A stretch of DNA of 44,794 bases from CAVRJC01 sp964505725 (GCA_964505725.1 CAZDJK010000043.1:1-44794), one strand, 5' to 3'; shown: positions 36,674 to 43,829, counted from the stretch's first letter. Notes: generated by a model not told the origin, from the sequence alone. Translations and numbers: made by a program.

Positions 36674-37333
36674 GTGCGGCTGCTGGTGGCGAACTGCTCG
36701 GTCGAATACGAAGGCCGCCTCGGCGCCCGCCTGCCGCCCGCGCTGCGCCTGATCGTGCTGAAGGCCGACGGTTCGATCGCGGTACACGCCGACGCCAAGG
36801 CGTACAAACCCCTCAACTGGATGAGCCCGCCGTGCACCGTGCGCGAGGAGGAGGGGCGCCTGGTCGCCACGACCGCGGGCGGCGAGCGGCTCACGATCGA
36901 GCTCCACCACGTGGTCCACGACTACTCCGTGGAGCTCGGCGACGACCCCGGCCTCGCCAAGGACGGCGTCGAAGCCGAGCTCCAGGAGCTCATCGCCCGC
37001 CGGGTCGTCGCCCTCCGCGACGATCTCCGGCTCGTGCGCCGCGAGTACCCGACCGACATCGGCCCCGTCGACCTGCTCTGCCGCGACGGCGACGGCGCCG
37101 CGGTCGTGATCGAGGTGAAGCGGGTGGGCGAGATCGCGGGCGTCGAACAGCTCCTGCGCTACCAGGAACGCCTCGACCTCGACGGCACCCTCGCGCCGAC
37201 AAAGGGGATGTTCGTGGCCACGCGGATCAAGCCCCAGGCGCGCGTCTTCGCCGCCAGCCGGGGCGTCGTCTGCGTCGAGGTCGACCTCGACGAGCTCCGC
37301 GCCGGCGCGCCCGTCGACCTCCGGCTCTTCTAG
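36674..37333 (+). CDS. nucS: Endonuclease NucS/EndoMS (mismatch-specific)
   Basis: 219 aa. Replaces MutS/MutL in most actinobacteria by cutting both strands at mismatches, working with the sliding clamp. The N-terminal DNA-binding barrel (about 1-115) includes LLVANCSVEYEGRLGARLP and LIVLKADGSIAVHADAKAYKPLNW. The C-terminal restriction-like nuclease shows RREYPTDIGPVDLLCRD (catalytic Asp) and AVVIEVKRVG (E-x-K), then QLLRYQERL. The GTG start at 36674 gives the canonical MRLLVANC N-terminus. The next gene follows by 12 bp. Confidence 0.95.
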   Translation: MRLLVANCSVEYEGRLGARLPPALRLIVLKADGSIAVHADAKAYKPLNWMSPPCTVREEEGRLVATTAGGERLTIELHHVVHDYSVELGDDPGLAKDGVEAELQELIARRVVALRDDLRLVRREYPTDIGPVDLLCRDGDGAAVVIEVKRVGEIAGVEQLLRYQERLDLDGTLAPTKGMFVATRIKPQARVFAASRGVVCVEVDLDELRAGAPVDLRLF

Positions 37334-37345
37334 GCCGATGGCCGC

Positions 37346-37900
37346 ATGAGGGCGACGGCGCGCCGCACCTCGACGACGGTGGTCGTAGTGGTGGGGGACG
37401 CCGACGCGGCACGCGCTTGCGTCGAGCGCCTGGGACGCGCGGCGAACGTCGGGTGGGTGGTGCCCGATCCCGACGCGGACCCGCTCGACCGTGCCGTCGA
37501 CGGTTGGTCGCAGGCCTCGCGGGCGCACACCCCGTACTTCGTCCACGACGCCGACCCCCTCGCCGCGGTCGCAACCGCGTGGGTGCGCTACTACGACGAG
37601 CGGGGCCCGATCGGCGAGCTCGAGGTCGCGGTGGCGGCAACGCTCGGGCGCTGGCGACCGGGCTCGATCGAGCTGCCCGACTACTACCTCGCGGTCGACG
37701 CCGAATCGTGGGAGCCGACGCGCCGCCACTGGTGGCTGGGCGTCGTGCACGCTGCCGCGCCCAGTCGGGTCGTGCCCACGCTCGCGGCCGACGCCGAGCA
37801 CACGTTGGCCCACCTCGCGAGCGGCCGCTGGTGGCCCGATCTCGACGAGCTCCTGCGCGACGTGCACACGGTCGTACCCGACCGCGTGGTGCCGGCGTAG
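37346..37900 (+). CDS. Hypothetical protein downstream of nucS
   Basis: 184 aa, not recognised. It begins with a beta strand TTVVVVVGDADAARACVERLG, then alternates acidic segments with WVRYYDERGPIGELEVAVAATLGRW and an aromatic patch RRHWWLGVVHAAAPSRVVP. No membrane segment or signal peptide. Its codon usage resembles the neighbours. It is 12 bp after nucS on the same strand and ends 3 bp from the dnaB stop, so it is probably co-transcribed with nucS. Confidence 0.65.
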   Translation: MRATARRTSTTVVVVVGDADAARACVERLGRAANVGWVVPDPDADPLDRAVDGWSQASRAHTPYFVHDADPLAAVATAWVRYYDERGPIGELEVAVAATLGRWRPGSIELPDYYLAVDAESWEPTRRHWWLGVVHAAAPSRVVPTLAADAEHTLAHLASGRWWPDLDELLRDVHTVVPDRVVPA

Positions 37901-37903
37901 GCG

Positions 37904-39286
37904 CTACTCGCGCTCCATGTTCTCGAACTCGGCGCGGTGCGGCAGGAAGGCGAGCTCGGCCTTGCCGGTGGGGCCGTTGCGGTGCTTGGCGATGATGATC
38001 TCGGCCTTCCCGCGGTCGTCCGACTCGGGGTTGTACACCTCGTCGCGGTAGATGAACGCGACCACGTCGGCGTCCTGCTCGAGACCACCGGACTCGCGCA
38101 GGTCGGCGAGCATCGGGCGCTTGTCCTGGCGGTACTCGACCTGCCGGTTGAGCTGCGAGAGTGCGACCACCGGGCACTCGAGCTCGCGGGCGAGGATCTT
38201 GAGCCCGCGGGAGATCTCCGACACCTCCACCTGCCGGTTCTCCATCCGGCGGGACGTGCTGGGCGTCATGAGCTGGACGTAGTCGACCACTACGAGCGCC
38301 AGATCCCCGTGCCGGGCGCGCAGCCGCCGGCACTTGGCGCGCATCTCCATCACGGTGCAGTGCGGGTTGTCGTCGATGAACAGACGCGCCTCTCCCAGCC
38401 GCCCGACCGCATGCGCGAGCTTCGACCAGTCGCCCTCGCTCAGCTTCGCGGTCCACAGGCGGCTCGCCTCGACACGCGCCTCCATCGCGAGGAGCCGCTT
38501 CGTGAGCTCGAGCGTGCCCATCTCCATCGAGAAGAAGACGACGGGCCGCCCCGTCTGCGTGGACACGTTGCGCGCCACGCCGAGCGCGAGGCTCGTCTTG
38601 CCCATGCCGGGACGCGCGGCGACGATCACGAGGTTCGACGGTTGGAGCCCGTACAGCACGCGGTCGACCTCGGTGTACCCGGTGGGCACGCCGACGAGGT
38701 CGCTGGGGTCGTCGTAGCGCGACTCGAGGTTGTCGATGGTGTCCTGCAGCGCGTCGTGGATGCCGACCATCGACTCCGACACGCGACGCTCCGCGACCTC
38801 GAACACGAGCGACTCGGCCCGGTCGAGGGTCTCGGTGACGTCGTCGGGGGTGTCGTAGCCCATCTCCGCGATGTCGCCGGCGACGCCGATGAGCCGGCGC
38901 AGCAGTGCCAGCTCGTTGACGATGCGCGCGTAGTGGCCCGCATTGGCCGACGCGGGCGTGTTGGCCTGGATGCGCAACAGCGCGGCGCGGCCGCCCACGA
39001 ACTCGAGCAGGTCGGCGCGACGGAGCTCCTCCGCGACCGTCACCGGGTCGGCGGGCTCGCCCTGGCCGTAGAGCGAGAGCACTGCGTCGTACACGTGTGC
39101 GTGCGCGGGCTTGTAGAAGTCGTCGGTCTCCACCCGGGCCTCGACCGCGGCCACGATCGCGTCGCGGGACAACAGCATCGAGCCGAGCAGGGACTCCTCC
39201 GCCTCGAGGTTGTGCGGCGGGACCCGCCCGGCCGCCGTCCTGCGCACCGACTCGATGGTCTGGACCACTGCCTCTCCGCCCGTCAC
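37904..39286 (-). CDS. dnaB: Replicative DNA helicase DnaB
   Basis: 460 aa. The N-terminal domain (about 20-125) starts RVPPHNLEAEESLLGSMLLS. The RecA-like motor holds Walker A ARPGMGKTSLALG (about 224), SMEMGTLELTKRLLAMEA, Walker B LALVVVDYVQLM, and the arginine-finger region DLRESGGLEQDADVVAFIYRDE. No intein interrupts it, unlike the M. tuberculosis gene (recalled). It loads at the origin and unwinds the fork. The GTG at 39286 is taken. The 540 bp upstream holds the DnaA-box-like cluster and a large palindrome. Confidence 0.95.
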   Translation of the reverse strand: MTGGEAVVQTIESVRRTAAGRVPPHNLEAEESLLGSMLLSRDAIVAAVEARVETDDFYKPAHAHVYDAVLSLYGQGEPADPVTVAEELRRADLLEFVGGRAALLRIQANTPASANAGHYARIVNELALLRRLIGVAGDIAEMGYDTPDDVTETLDRAESLVFEVAERRVSESMVGIHDALQDTIDNLESRYDDPSDLVGVPTGYTEVDRVLYGLQPSNLVIVAARPGMGKTSLALGVARNVSTQTGRPVVFFSMEMGTLELTKRLLAMEARVEASRLWTAKLSEGDWSKLAHAVGRLGEARLFIDDNPHCTVMEMRAKCRRLRARHGDLALVVVDYVQLMTPSTSRRMENRQVEVSEISRGLKILARELECPVVALSQLNRQVEYRQDKRPMLADLRESGGLEQDADVVAFIYRDEVYNPESDDRGKAEIIIAKHRNGPTGKAELAFLPHRAEFENMERE

Positions 39287-39325
39287 CGCACGCCCCTGCG
39301 ACCACGCATTCTGCGGCCTCCCCCT

Positions 39326-39400
39326 TGTGGAGAAACAGAGCGAAACCCTTGTGACTTCACTGTGGATATCGCTTCACGCTGTCCCCAACCCTGGGGAGAA
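39326..39400. promoter_or_regulatory. Cluster of DnaA-box-like 9-mers before dnaB
   Basis: TGTGGAGAA (39326-39334) and TGTGGATAT (39361-39369) each match a DnaA box (TTNTCCACA, reverse complement) at about 8 of 9 bases. CTGTCCCCA (39379-39387) and TGGGGAGAA (39392-39400) match at 7. They lie 40-114 bp upstream of dnaB. They may be a DnaA control site or chance; no AT-rich unwinding element is next to them. Confidence 0.3.
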
Positions 39401-39546
39401 CCACCGCCGCACATGCCCCCATCCATGCCACACCCCTGTGACAGCTACCCCTTGACCAGCCCCGACGCGCACGCCCGCGCGACCCACAACCGACCTGGGA
39501 CGGCGCCCTGCCACGCGGAGACCCTCGAAGACGCGGAAAGACCCCA

Positions 39547-39694
39547 GCGTGCGGACGCCCGTGCCGGTCGCCGGCAGTTGCGCCCCGAAGGCCGAGACCC
39601 GGCCCGGAGGGCCGGCTCCGAGCGCAGCGAGGAGCCGCAGGGGCTCGGCCGAGCAGGGGCGCAGCCGGCGACCGCAGCACGGGTGGCCGCACGC
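39547..39694. repeat. 148-bp nested palindrome with branched top (structured RNA or mobile repeat)
   Basis: Five perfect helices stack in register: 39547-39554 with 39687-39694 (8 bp), 39558-39564 with 39677-39683 (7 bp), 39565-39575 with 39664-39674 (11 bp), 39580-39586 with 39656-39662 (7 bp), and 39590-39596 with 39644-39650 (7 bp). The internal loops are small (3x3, 0x2, 4x1 and 3x5). The top branches into a hairpin 39599-39605/39609-39615 with loop GGA and a second, 39616-39619/39633-39636 or longer. That is about 40 bp of stem in 148 bp. No known RNA family recognised. It is flanked by an 11-bp direct repeat. Confidence 0.75.
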
Positions 39695-39699
39695 GACCC

Positions 39700-39811
39700 G
39701 CGGAGACCCGGAGTAAGAGGCTGCGGAGATTCGAAGTGAGACGCGCGGAGACTCGGAGTCAGACGCGCAAGCGACGCGCCGTCAGACGCGCGAAGACCGC
39801 GAAGACGTGGA
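39700..39811. repeat. Degenerate ~22-bp tandem repeats
   Basis: Units begin GCGGAGA or close variants at 39700, 39723, 39745, 39767 (weak) and 39790 (GCGAAGACC). The best pair is 39723-39744 and 39745-39766, sharing GCGGAGAYTCG, then AGT and AGACGC. A related unit, GCGGAGACCCTCGAAGACGC, lies on the other side of the palindrome at 39515-39534. Confidence 0.55.
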
Positions 39812-39825
39812 GTGCGCGGGGCGGA

Positions 39826-40272
39826 TTACTCGGCGACGACGTCGACCGCGACCACCGCATCGACGTCGGCGTGCAGCTTCACCGTGACCTCCACCGCGCC
39901 GAGCTCGCGGATCGGCTCCGCCAGCTCGACCTTGCGCCGGTCGAGCTCCACACCGACCTGCGCCGCGACCGCCGCCGCCACGTCGGCCGCGGTGACCGAG
40001 CCGAAGAGCTTGCCGCCCTCGCCCGCGCGCGCCTTCACCTCGATGCGGCTGGACGCCAGCTGGGCCGCGATCGCCTCGGCACCCTCACGGTCGCGCACCT
40101 CGCGCGCGTCGCGGTTGCGGCGCATCGCTTCGGCCTGGGCCACGACGCCGCGCGTGGCGCGGAGCGCGAGGCCGCGTGGCACGAGGTAATTGCGCGCGTA
40201 CCCGTCGGCGACGTCGACGAGGTCGCCCTTCTTGCCCAGGCTCTCGACGTCGTCGCGGAGCACGACCCTCAT
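39826..40272 (-). CDS. rplI: Ribosomal protein bL9
   Basis: 148 aa. The N-terminal 23S-binding domain is textbook: MRVVLRDDVESLGKKGDLVD then VADGYARNYLVPRGLALRAT. A long connecting helix (about 42-75) leads to the C-terminal domain with KLFGSVTAADVAAAVAAQ. The ATG at 40272 overlaps the rpsR stop (ATGA), making it the last gene of rpsF-ssb-rpsR-rplI. Confidence 0.97.
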   Translation of the reverse strand: MRVVLRDDVESLGKKGDLVDVADGYARNYLVPRGLALRATRGVVAQAEAMRRNRDAREVRDREGAEAIAAQLASSRIEVKARAGEGGKLFGSVTAADVAAAVAAQVGVELDRRKVELAEPIRELGAVEVTVKLHADVDAVVAVDVVAE

Positions 40273-40730
40273 GCGCCCTCCCCGGCGTCGCCTTCCTCGT
40301 CGGGCACGACCTCGGCGACCGCCACCGGCTCACCCGTGTCGTCCACGGCCACCACGACCTCGTCGAGCACCTCATCGGACGCGCCATCGGCCGGGCGCGG
40401 CGCTTCTTCGCGCAGCTCGCGGTCGTCGCGGTCGCCGCGGTCGCGACGCCCGCCCTTGCGCTGCGTGACCTGGCGCACGCTGTAGGGCAGCAGCGCCATC
40501 TCACGTGCGACGCGGATCGCCCGCGCGACCTCGCGCTGCTGCTGGGTGGAATTGCCCGTGACTCGCCGCGCGCGGATCTTGGCCCGCTCCGACATGAAGC
40601 GCCGGAGGAGGTTGACGTCCTTGTAGTCGACGTAGGTGACGCCCTCGGTGTTGAGGATCGACACCTTCTTCTTCTGCGGCCGCCGTCGATCGGCTGCCGC
40701 GCTCTTGCTCGATCGTCGGTCGCGCGCCAT
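40269..40730 (-). CDS. rpsR: Ribosomal protein bS18 with long acidic C-terminal tail
   Basis: 153 aa, about twice the usual 75-85. The bS18 core is at about 20-95: VSILNTEGVTYVDYKDVNLLRRFMSERAKIRARRVTGNSTQQQREVARAIRVAREMALLPY-type order. It is the zinc-free form, as no Cys pair precedes ILN. After QVTQRKGG comes a stretch of alternating charge (RRDRGDRDDRELREE), then an acidic tail (ASDEVLDEVVVAVDDTGE to the end). The tail is in frame, with no stop or frameshift, and the rplI start overlaps its end. bS18 pairs with bS6 on the 30S platform. Confidence 0.95.
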   Translation of the reverse strand: MARDRRSSKSAAADRRRPQKKKVSILNTEGVTYVDYKDVNLLRRFMSERAKIRARRVTGNSTQQQREVARAIRVAREMALLPYSVRQVTQRKGGRRDRGDRDDRELREEAPRPADGASDEVLDEVVVAVDDTGEPVAVAEVVPDEEGDAGEGA

Positions 40731-41230
40731 CAGAAGGGCTCCTCGCCGCTCTCGTCCCAGTCGGAGGCGGGGGCACCCCCGCCCCCTCCGCCCGAACCGC
40801 CCGATCCGCTCGCACCGCCACCCGAGCCACCACCCGGTCCGCCACCCGAGCCGCCGAAGTCGCCGCCGCGGCGCTCGTTGCGGGTGACCTGCGCGGTTGC
40901 CCAGCGCAGGCTCGGACCGACCTCGTCGGCGACGATCTCGACGACGCTGCGCTTGTCGCCGTTCTCGGTCTCCCAGCTCCGCTGCTCGAGACGGCCGGTG
41001 ACGACGACGCGCGACCCCTTGCCGAGGGACTCGCTGACGTTCTCGGCCATCTCGCGCCAGCACACGACGTTGAAGAAGCTGGTCTGCTCCTCCCACTCCT
41101 GCGACTGGCGGTTCTGCCAGCGGCGGCTCACGGCCACGCCGAACGACGCCTTCGCGGCGCCGCCCGCGGTGTAGCGGATCTCCGGGTCACGGGTGAGATT
41201 CCCGACGATGGTGACGGTGCTGTCGGCCAT
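40730..41230 (-). CDS. ssb: Single-stranded DNA-binding protein
   Basis: 166 aa. The OB fold at 1-110 begins MADSTVTIVGNLTRDPEIRYTAGGAAKASFGVAVSRRW-like sequence and includes TSFFNVVCWREMAENVSESLGKGSRVVVTGRLEQRSWE. A 40-residue Gly/Ser linker follows, ending in the acidic partner-binding tip DWDESGEEPF, with the Pro-Phe end kept. It overlaps rpsR by one base (TGATG). It sits with rpsF and rpsR in the standard bacterial order. Confidence 0.97.
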   Translation of the reverse strand: MADSTVTIVGNLTRDPEIRYTAGGAAKASFGVAVSRRWQNRQSQEWEEQTSFFNVVCWREMAENVSESLGKGSRVVVTGRLEQRSWETENGDKRSVVEIVADEVGPSLRWATAQVTRNERRGGDFGGSGGGPGGGSGGGASGSGGSGGGGGGAPASDWDESGEEPF

Positions 41231-41249
41231 TGCTTCCTCCTGATGCTCC

Positions 41250-41579
41250 CTATGCGCCGCCGGCCACGCCGCTCCCCAGCTTCCCGTACACGTGCTCGGG
41301 AATACGGAGGACCTTGTGGCGGACGACTTCGTCAGCCAGGGAGAGCACCCGGTGCAGCTCGTCCATCGCCGCGGGCTCCGCCTTCGCCTGGAGGACCACG
41401 TAGTAGCCCTCCGTGCGGTGCTTGAGCTCGTAGGCGAACCGTCGCTTGCCCCAGTAGTCGACCGGGCCGAGCTCGGCCCCCCTCGACTGGAGAAGCTCGG
41501 TGTAGCGACCGACCGCGGACCGGATCGTCTCCTCTTCCAGATCCGCGTCGAGGATGACCATGACCTCGTACGGCCTCAT
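41250..41579 (-). CDS. rpsF: Ribosomal protein bS6
   Basis: 109 aa. RPYEVMVILDADLEEETIRSAVGRYTELL is the first strand-helix of the ferredoxin-like fold. PVDYWGKRRFAYELKHRTEGYYVVLQA is the 16S/S18-contacting hairpin. Ends EVVRHKVLRIPEH plus a short tail. First gene of the operon. The ATG at 41579 has AGGAGG at 41589-41594, which lies in a possible hairpin in the leader. Confidence 0.97.
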   Translation of the reverse strand: MRPYEVMVILDADLEEETIRSAVGRYTELLQSRGAELGPVDYWGKRRFAYELKHRTEGYYVVLQAKAEPAAMDELHRVLSLADEVVRHKVLRIPEHVYGKLGSGVAGGA

Positions 41580-41585
41580 GGGCCG

Positions 41586-41614
41586 CCACCTCCTTCGGAC
41601 CGCAGCCTCGGTGG
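41586..41614 (-). promoter_or_regulatory. Possible ribosome-site-masking hairpin in the rpsF leader
   Basis: In the mRNA, CCACC (41614-41610) can pair with GGTGG (41590-41586), the 3' edge of the AGGAGG ribosome-binding site, enclosing about 19 nt. S6:S18 complexes bind rpsF leaders in many bacteria to shut off translation. I cannot verify the consensus of that motif here. Confidence 0.28.
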
Positions 41615-41781
41615 GACCGGGCTGTGGGCGACCGCCGGACCGCGGGCGCGGCGACGGGCGCAGGACTCACTCTGGGCACCCGGGGTGCGCGCGATCGGCG
41701 CGTTCCCGGTGAGCCGACGAGGCTAGCAGGACCTCTCCGACGTGATCTATCGAAGGGGATCGTACCGTGGGGGTGCGACAG

Positions 41782-42339
41782 CTACGAGGGGCAGCTGCCG
41801 ACGGCCAGGCCGCCGCTCGGCAGATGGTCCGGCAGCGTCTCGAGCGCGTAGCTGAACGGCGCACCCGCGGTGTACACCGGGCACTCGTTCTCCGCCTTCG
41901 GGCAGGGCTGCATCCGCCGGGTCGACACGAGCGTCCCGTCGGCGCGGTAGAAGCCGATGTCGAGCCCGACCGGCACCGTCGACATGGTGAAGCCCACGGT
42001 GGTCGGCGAGTCGAAGACGAACAGCATGCCGTCGTAGGGGCCGATGTCGCTGCGTTGGCGGAGCCCCTGCACCCGCTCCGCCTCGCGGTCGGCGATGACG
42101 ACGTGCACGCAGCGACCGCCCACGGCGAGACCGGAGGACTGCGTCAGGTCGCCGAACGGATCCGCGGCCGGACGCGCGGCGCGCACGAGCCGACGCAGCT
42201 GTGTGGCGGCCGCCGAACCGGATGCGTCGGAACCCGACGACTCTCCCGACGACCCCGAGGTGAGCTTCGCCACGCCGACGACGAGCAGCGCCGCCGCGAT
42301 CGCGACCAACGCGATCGCGATCCAGGCGCGCCTCGTCAC
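41782..42339 (-). CDS. DUF192 family secreted or anchored protein
   Basis: 185 aa. The N-terminus is a signal anchor (about 5-26, WIAIALVAIAAALLVVGVAKL) followed by a Ser/Gly-rich spacer (to about 50). The DUF192 domain covers about 85-185: VHVVIADREAERVQGLRQRSDIGPYDGMLFVF, the FTMSTVPVGLDIGFYRADG strand pair, and a C-terminal LPDHLPSGGLAVG. The family function is unknown; members are exported beta proteins. The GTG start at 42339 overlaps the panB stop (GTGA), so the pair is probably co-translated. Confidence 0.88.
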   Translation of the reverse strand: MTRRAWIAIALVAIAAALLVVGVAKLTSGSSGESSGSDASGSAAATQLRRLVRAARPAADPFGDLTQSSGLAVGGRCVHVVIADREAERVQGLRQRSDIGPYDGMLFVFDSPTTVGFTMSTVPVGLDIGFYRADGTLVSTRRMQPCPKAENECPVYTAGAPFSYALETLPDHLPSGGLAVGSCPS

Positions 42340-43223
42340 GCGTCGACCGTATCCGCTCCCTCGTCGGCGTCGGCCACGCCTGCCGCGTCGGAGAGCGCGG
42401 CGGTTACGTCGTCGGCGACGTGGTAGGTCTCCTCGCTCGACGGGAAGCGCCCCGACCGGACGTCGGCTGCAAAGCGCGAGACCGCGGCCACACCCTCGGC
42501 GTGGAAGTTCGCGTAACGGCGCACGAACTTGGGCCGGAGCCAGTCCTGCAGGCCGAGGAGGTCGTGGTACACGAGCACCTGGCCGTCGCAGTGGCGCCCG
42601 GCGCCGATGCCGATGGTCGGCACCGGGATCGTCTCGGTGACGAGCCGCGCCACCGCGTCGGGCACGCACTCGAGCACGATCGCGAAGCAGCCCGCGTCCG
42701 CGAGCGCCACCGCGTCGTCGACGATCGCGCGCGCGGCGTCGATGGTCTTCCCCTGCACCTTGAACCCGCCGAACGCGTGGATCGACTGCGGTGTGAGCCC
42801 GACGTGGCCCATCACCGGGATCTCCGCGTCGAGGATCGCCTTGACCGCCTCGAGGCGCTTGCGCCCACCTTCGAGCTTCACCGCGCCCGCGCCGGCCCGC
42901 ACGAGCGTCGCGGCGTTCTGCACGGTCTCGGAGGACGTGACGTGGTAGCTCATCCACGGGAGGTCGCCCACCACCAGGGCGCGCGGCTTGGCGCGTGCGA
43001 CCGCGGCCGTGTGGTGGGCCATGTCGTCGATGGTGACGTGCAGCGTGTCGTCGTAGCCGAGCACGACCATCGCGAGCGTGTCGCCCACGAGGATCAGATC
43101 CACGCCCGCGTCGTCGACCATGCGGGCGCCCGGCGCGTCGTACGCGGTGAGCATGACCAGCGGCTCCCCCGAGCCTTTGCGGGCCACGATGTCGGGCGCG
43201 CTCATGGGACGAGACTGCGTCAT
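42336..43223 (-). CDS. panB: 3-methyl-2-oxobutanoate hydroxymethyltransferase
   Basis: 295 aa. Uses methylene-THF to make ketopantoate, first step of pantothenate/CoA synthesis. Barrel motifs: PLVMLTAYDAPGARMVDDAGVDLILVGD, metal-binding Asp residues in LVGDTLAM and VVGDLPWMSYH, AVKLEGGRK, MGHVGLTPQSIHAFGGFKVQGK, and VPTIGIGAGRHCDGQVLVYHDLLG. The ATG at 43223 has GGTGGAGGT 7 nt upstream. The DUF192 gene overlaps its 3' end; DUF5318 lies 53 bp upstream on the same strand. panC and panD are not in the window. Confidence 0.96.
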   Translation of the reverse strand: MTQSRPMSAPDIVARKGSGEPLVMLTAYDAPGARMVDDAGVDLILVGDTLAMVVLGYDDTLHVTIDDMAHHTAAVARAKPRALVVGDLPWMSYHVTSSETVQNAATLVRAGAGAVKLEGGRKRLEAVKAILDAEIPVMGHVGLTPQSIHAFGGFKVQGKTIDAARAIVDDAVALADAGCFAIVLECVPDAVARLVTETIPVPTIGIGAGRHCDGQVLVYHDLLGLQDWLRPKFVRRYANFHAEGVAAVSRFAADVRSGRFPSSEETYHVADDVTAALSDAAGVADADEGADTVDA

Positions 43224-43276
43224 CTCGGCACCTCCACCGTCCGGGGCACGCTCGGCTCCCGGCAGCACTCCGGAGA

Positions 43277-43699
43277 TTAGCGCCGGGCGCGACCGGCCGC
43301 GGGCGCCGCGTCCCGCTCCCCGGCCCTCGGACGGCCCTCCCCGTGGCGGCGGCCGCGCAGCTCCCGCCGGACGAGGTGGTTCCACCCGCACGCGAGGCAC
43401 ACCTCCACGACGTAGCGGACGAACTCGTCGTGGGCCGCGCCGAGCTTCTCGACCTCGCCCTCGTGGGAGATGCAGCGGCCGTTGGCCGCGCGGAGGCTGG
43501 CGCCGTACACGTACGAGACGTAGCGGAGCTCCCGGGCGGTGCACACCGGGCACGCCTGGGGCGCGGCCTCGCCGAGGTGGCGTCCGGCGCGCAGCAGCTC
43601 GGGATGGGCGTCGCAGACGTCGAGGCGGGTCAGCCGGCCGCGCTCGAGATCCCGCAGCACGGCTCGTCGCGCCAGGGTGTAGTCGATGTGCCGGGGCAC
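43277..43699 (-). CDS. DUF5318 actinobacterial zinc-ribbon-like protein
   Basis: 140 aa. IDYTLARRAVLRDLERGRLTRLDVCDAHPELLRAGRHLG opens the family pattern, then CPVCTARELRYVSYVYG and VVEVCLACGWNHLVR. The two CxxC pairs would bind one zinc ion. DUF5318 is largely confined to actinobacteria; I recall the M. tuberculosis member as Rv0049, also beside padR and ino1. The C-terminal 25 residues are Arg/Gly-rich and unconserved. The GTG at 43699 follows TACACT by 6 nt. Function unknown. Confidence 0.85.
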   Translation of the reverse strand: MPRHIDYTLARRAVLRDLERGRLTRLDVCDAHPELLRAGRHLGEAAPQACPVCTARELRYVSYVYGASLRAANGRCISHEGEVEKLGAAHDEFVRYVVEVCLACGWNHLVRRELRGRRHGEGRPRAGERDAAPAAGRARR

Positions 43700-43705
43700 C
43701 GGAGC

Positions 43706-43711
43706 AGTGTA
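43706..43711 (-). promoter_or_regulatory. -10 box (TACACT) of the DUF5318 gene
   Basis: TACACT on the minus strand, exactly 6 nt before the GTG at 43699. Leaderless pattern. Confidence 0.45.
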
Positions 43712-43787
43712 CCGAGGCGCATCGGGGCCCGATGGCGTCGCCTACGGCCCTTCACCGGCATGACACCCGCCAGGGGAACCGTGTCGC

Positions 43788-43829
43788 TATACTGGTCCCC
43801 GATATATCGATCCGATGTATCGACCGATC
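43788..43829 (+). promoter_or_regulatory. padR promoter and possible operator repeats
   Basis: A strong -10 box TATACT (43788-43793) is followed by TATCGATCCGAT (43805-43816) and TATCGACCGATC (43818-43829), a direct repeat of 13-bp period. TCGAT (43807-43811) and ATCGA (43819-43823) also form an inverted repeat around 7 nt. The repeats lie between the -10 box and the padR start, a position suited to autoregulation. The region is more AT-rich than its surroundings. Confidence 0.45.

Larger units (their letters stand above)
39287..39825. other. 539-bp non-coding region between dnaB and rplI
   Basis: The longest gene-free stretch. From left: DnaA-box-like motifs (39326-39400), an unremarkable GC-rich part (39401-39513), a first copy of CGCGGAGACCC (39514-39524), a 148-bp nested palindrome (39547-39694), a second copy of that 11-mer (39699-39709) and degenerate tandem repeats to 39811. 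No frame here looks like a protein. rplI transcription ends into it from the right, and dnaB must start from it on the left. Confidence 0.8.

Noticed and set aside
39547..39694. RNase P RNA, SRP RNA or tmRNA as the identity of the palindrome
   Set aside because: None of their conserved sequence blocks is present and the size or shape does not fit.
39700..39811. CRISPR array
   Set aside because: Units are contiguous and degenerate, with no unique spacers and no cas genes nearby.
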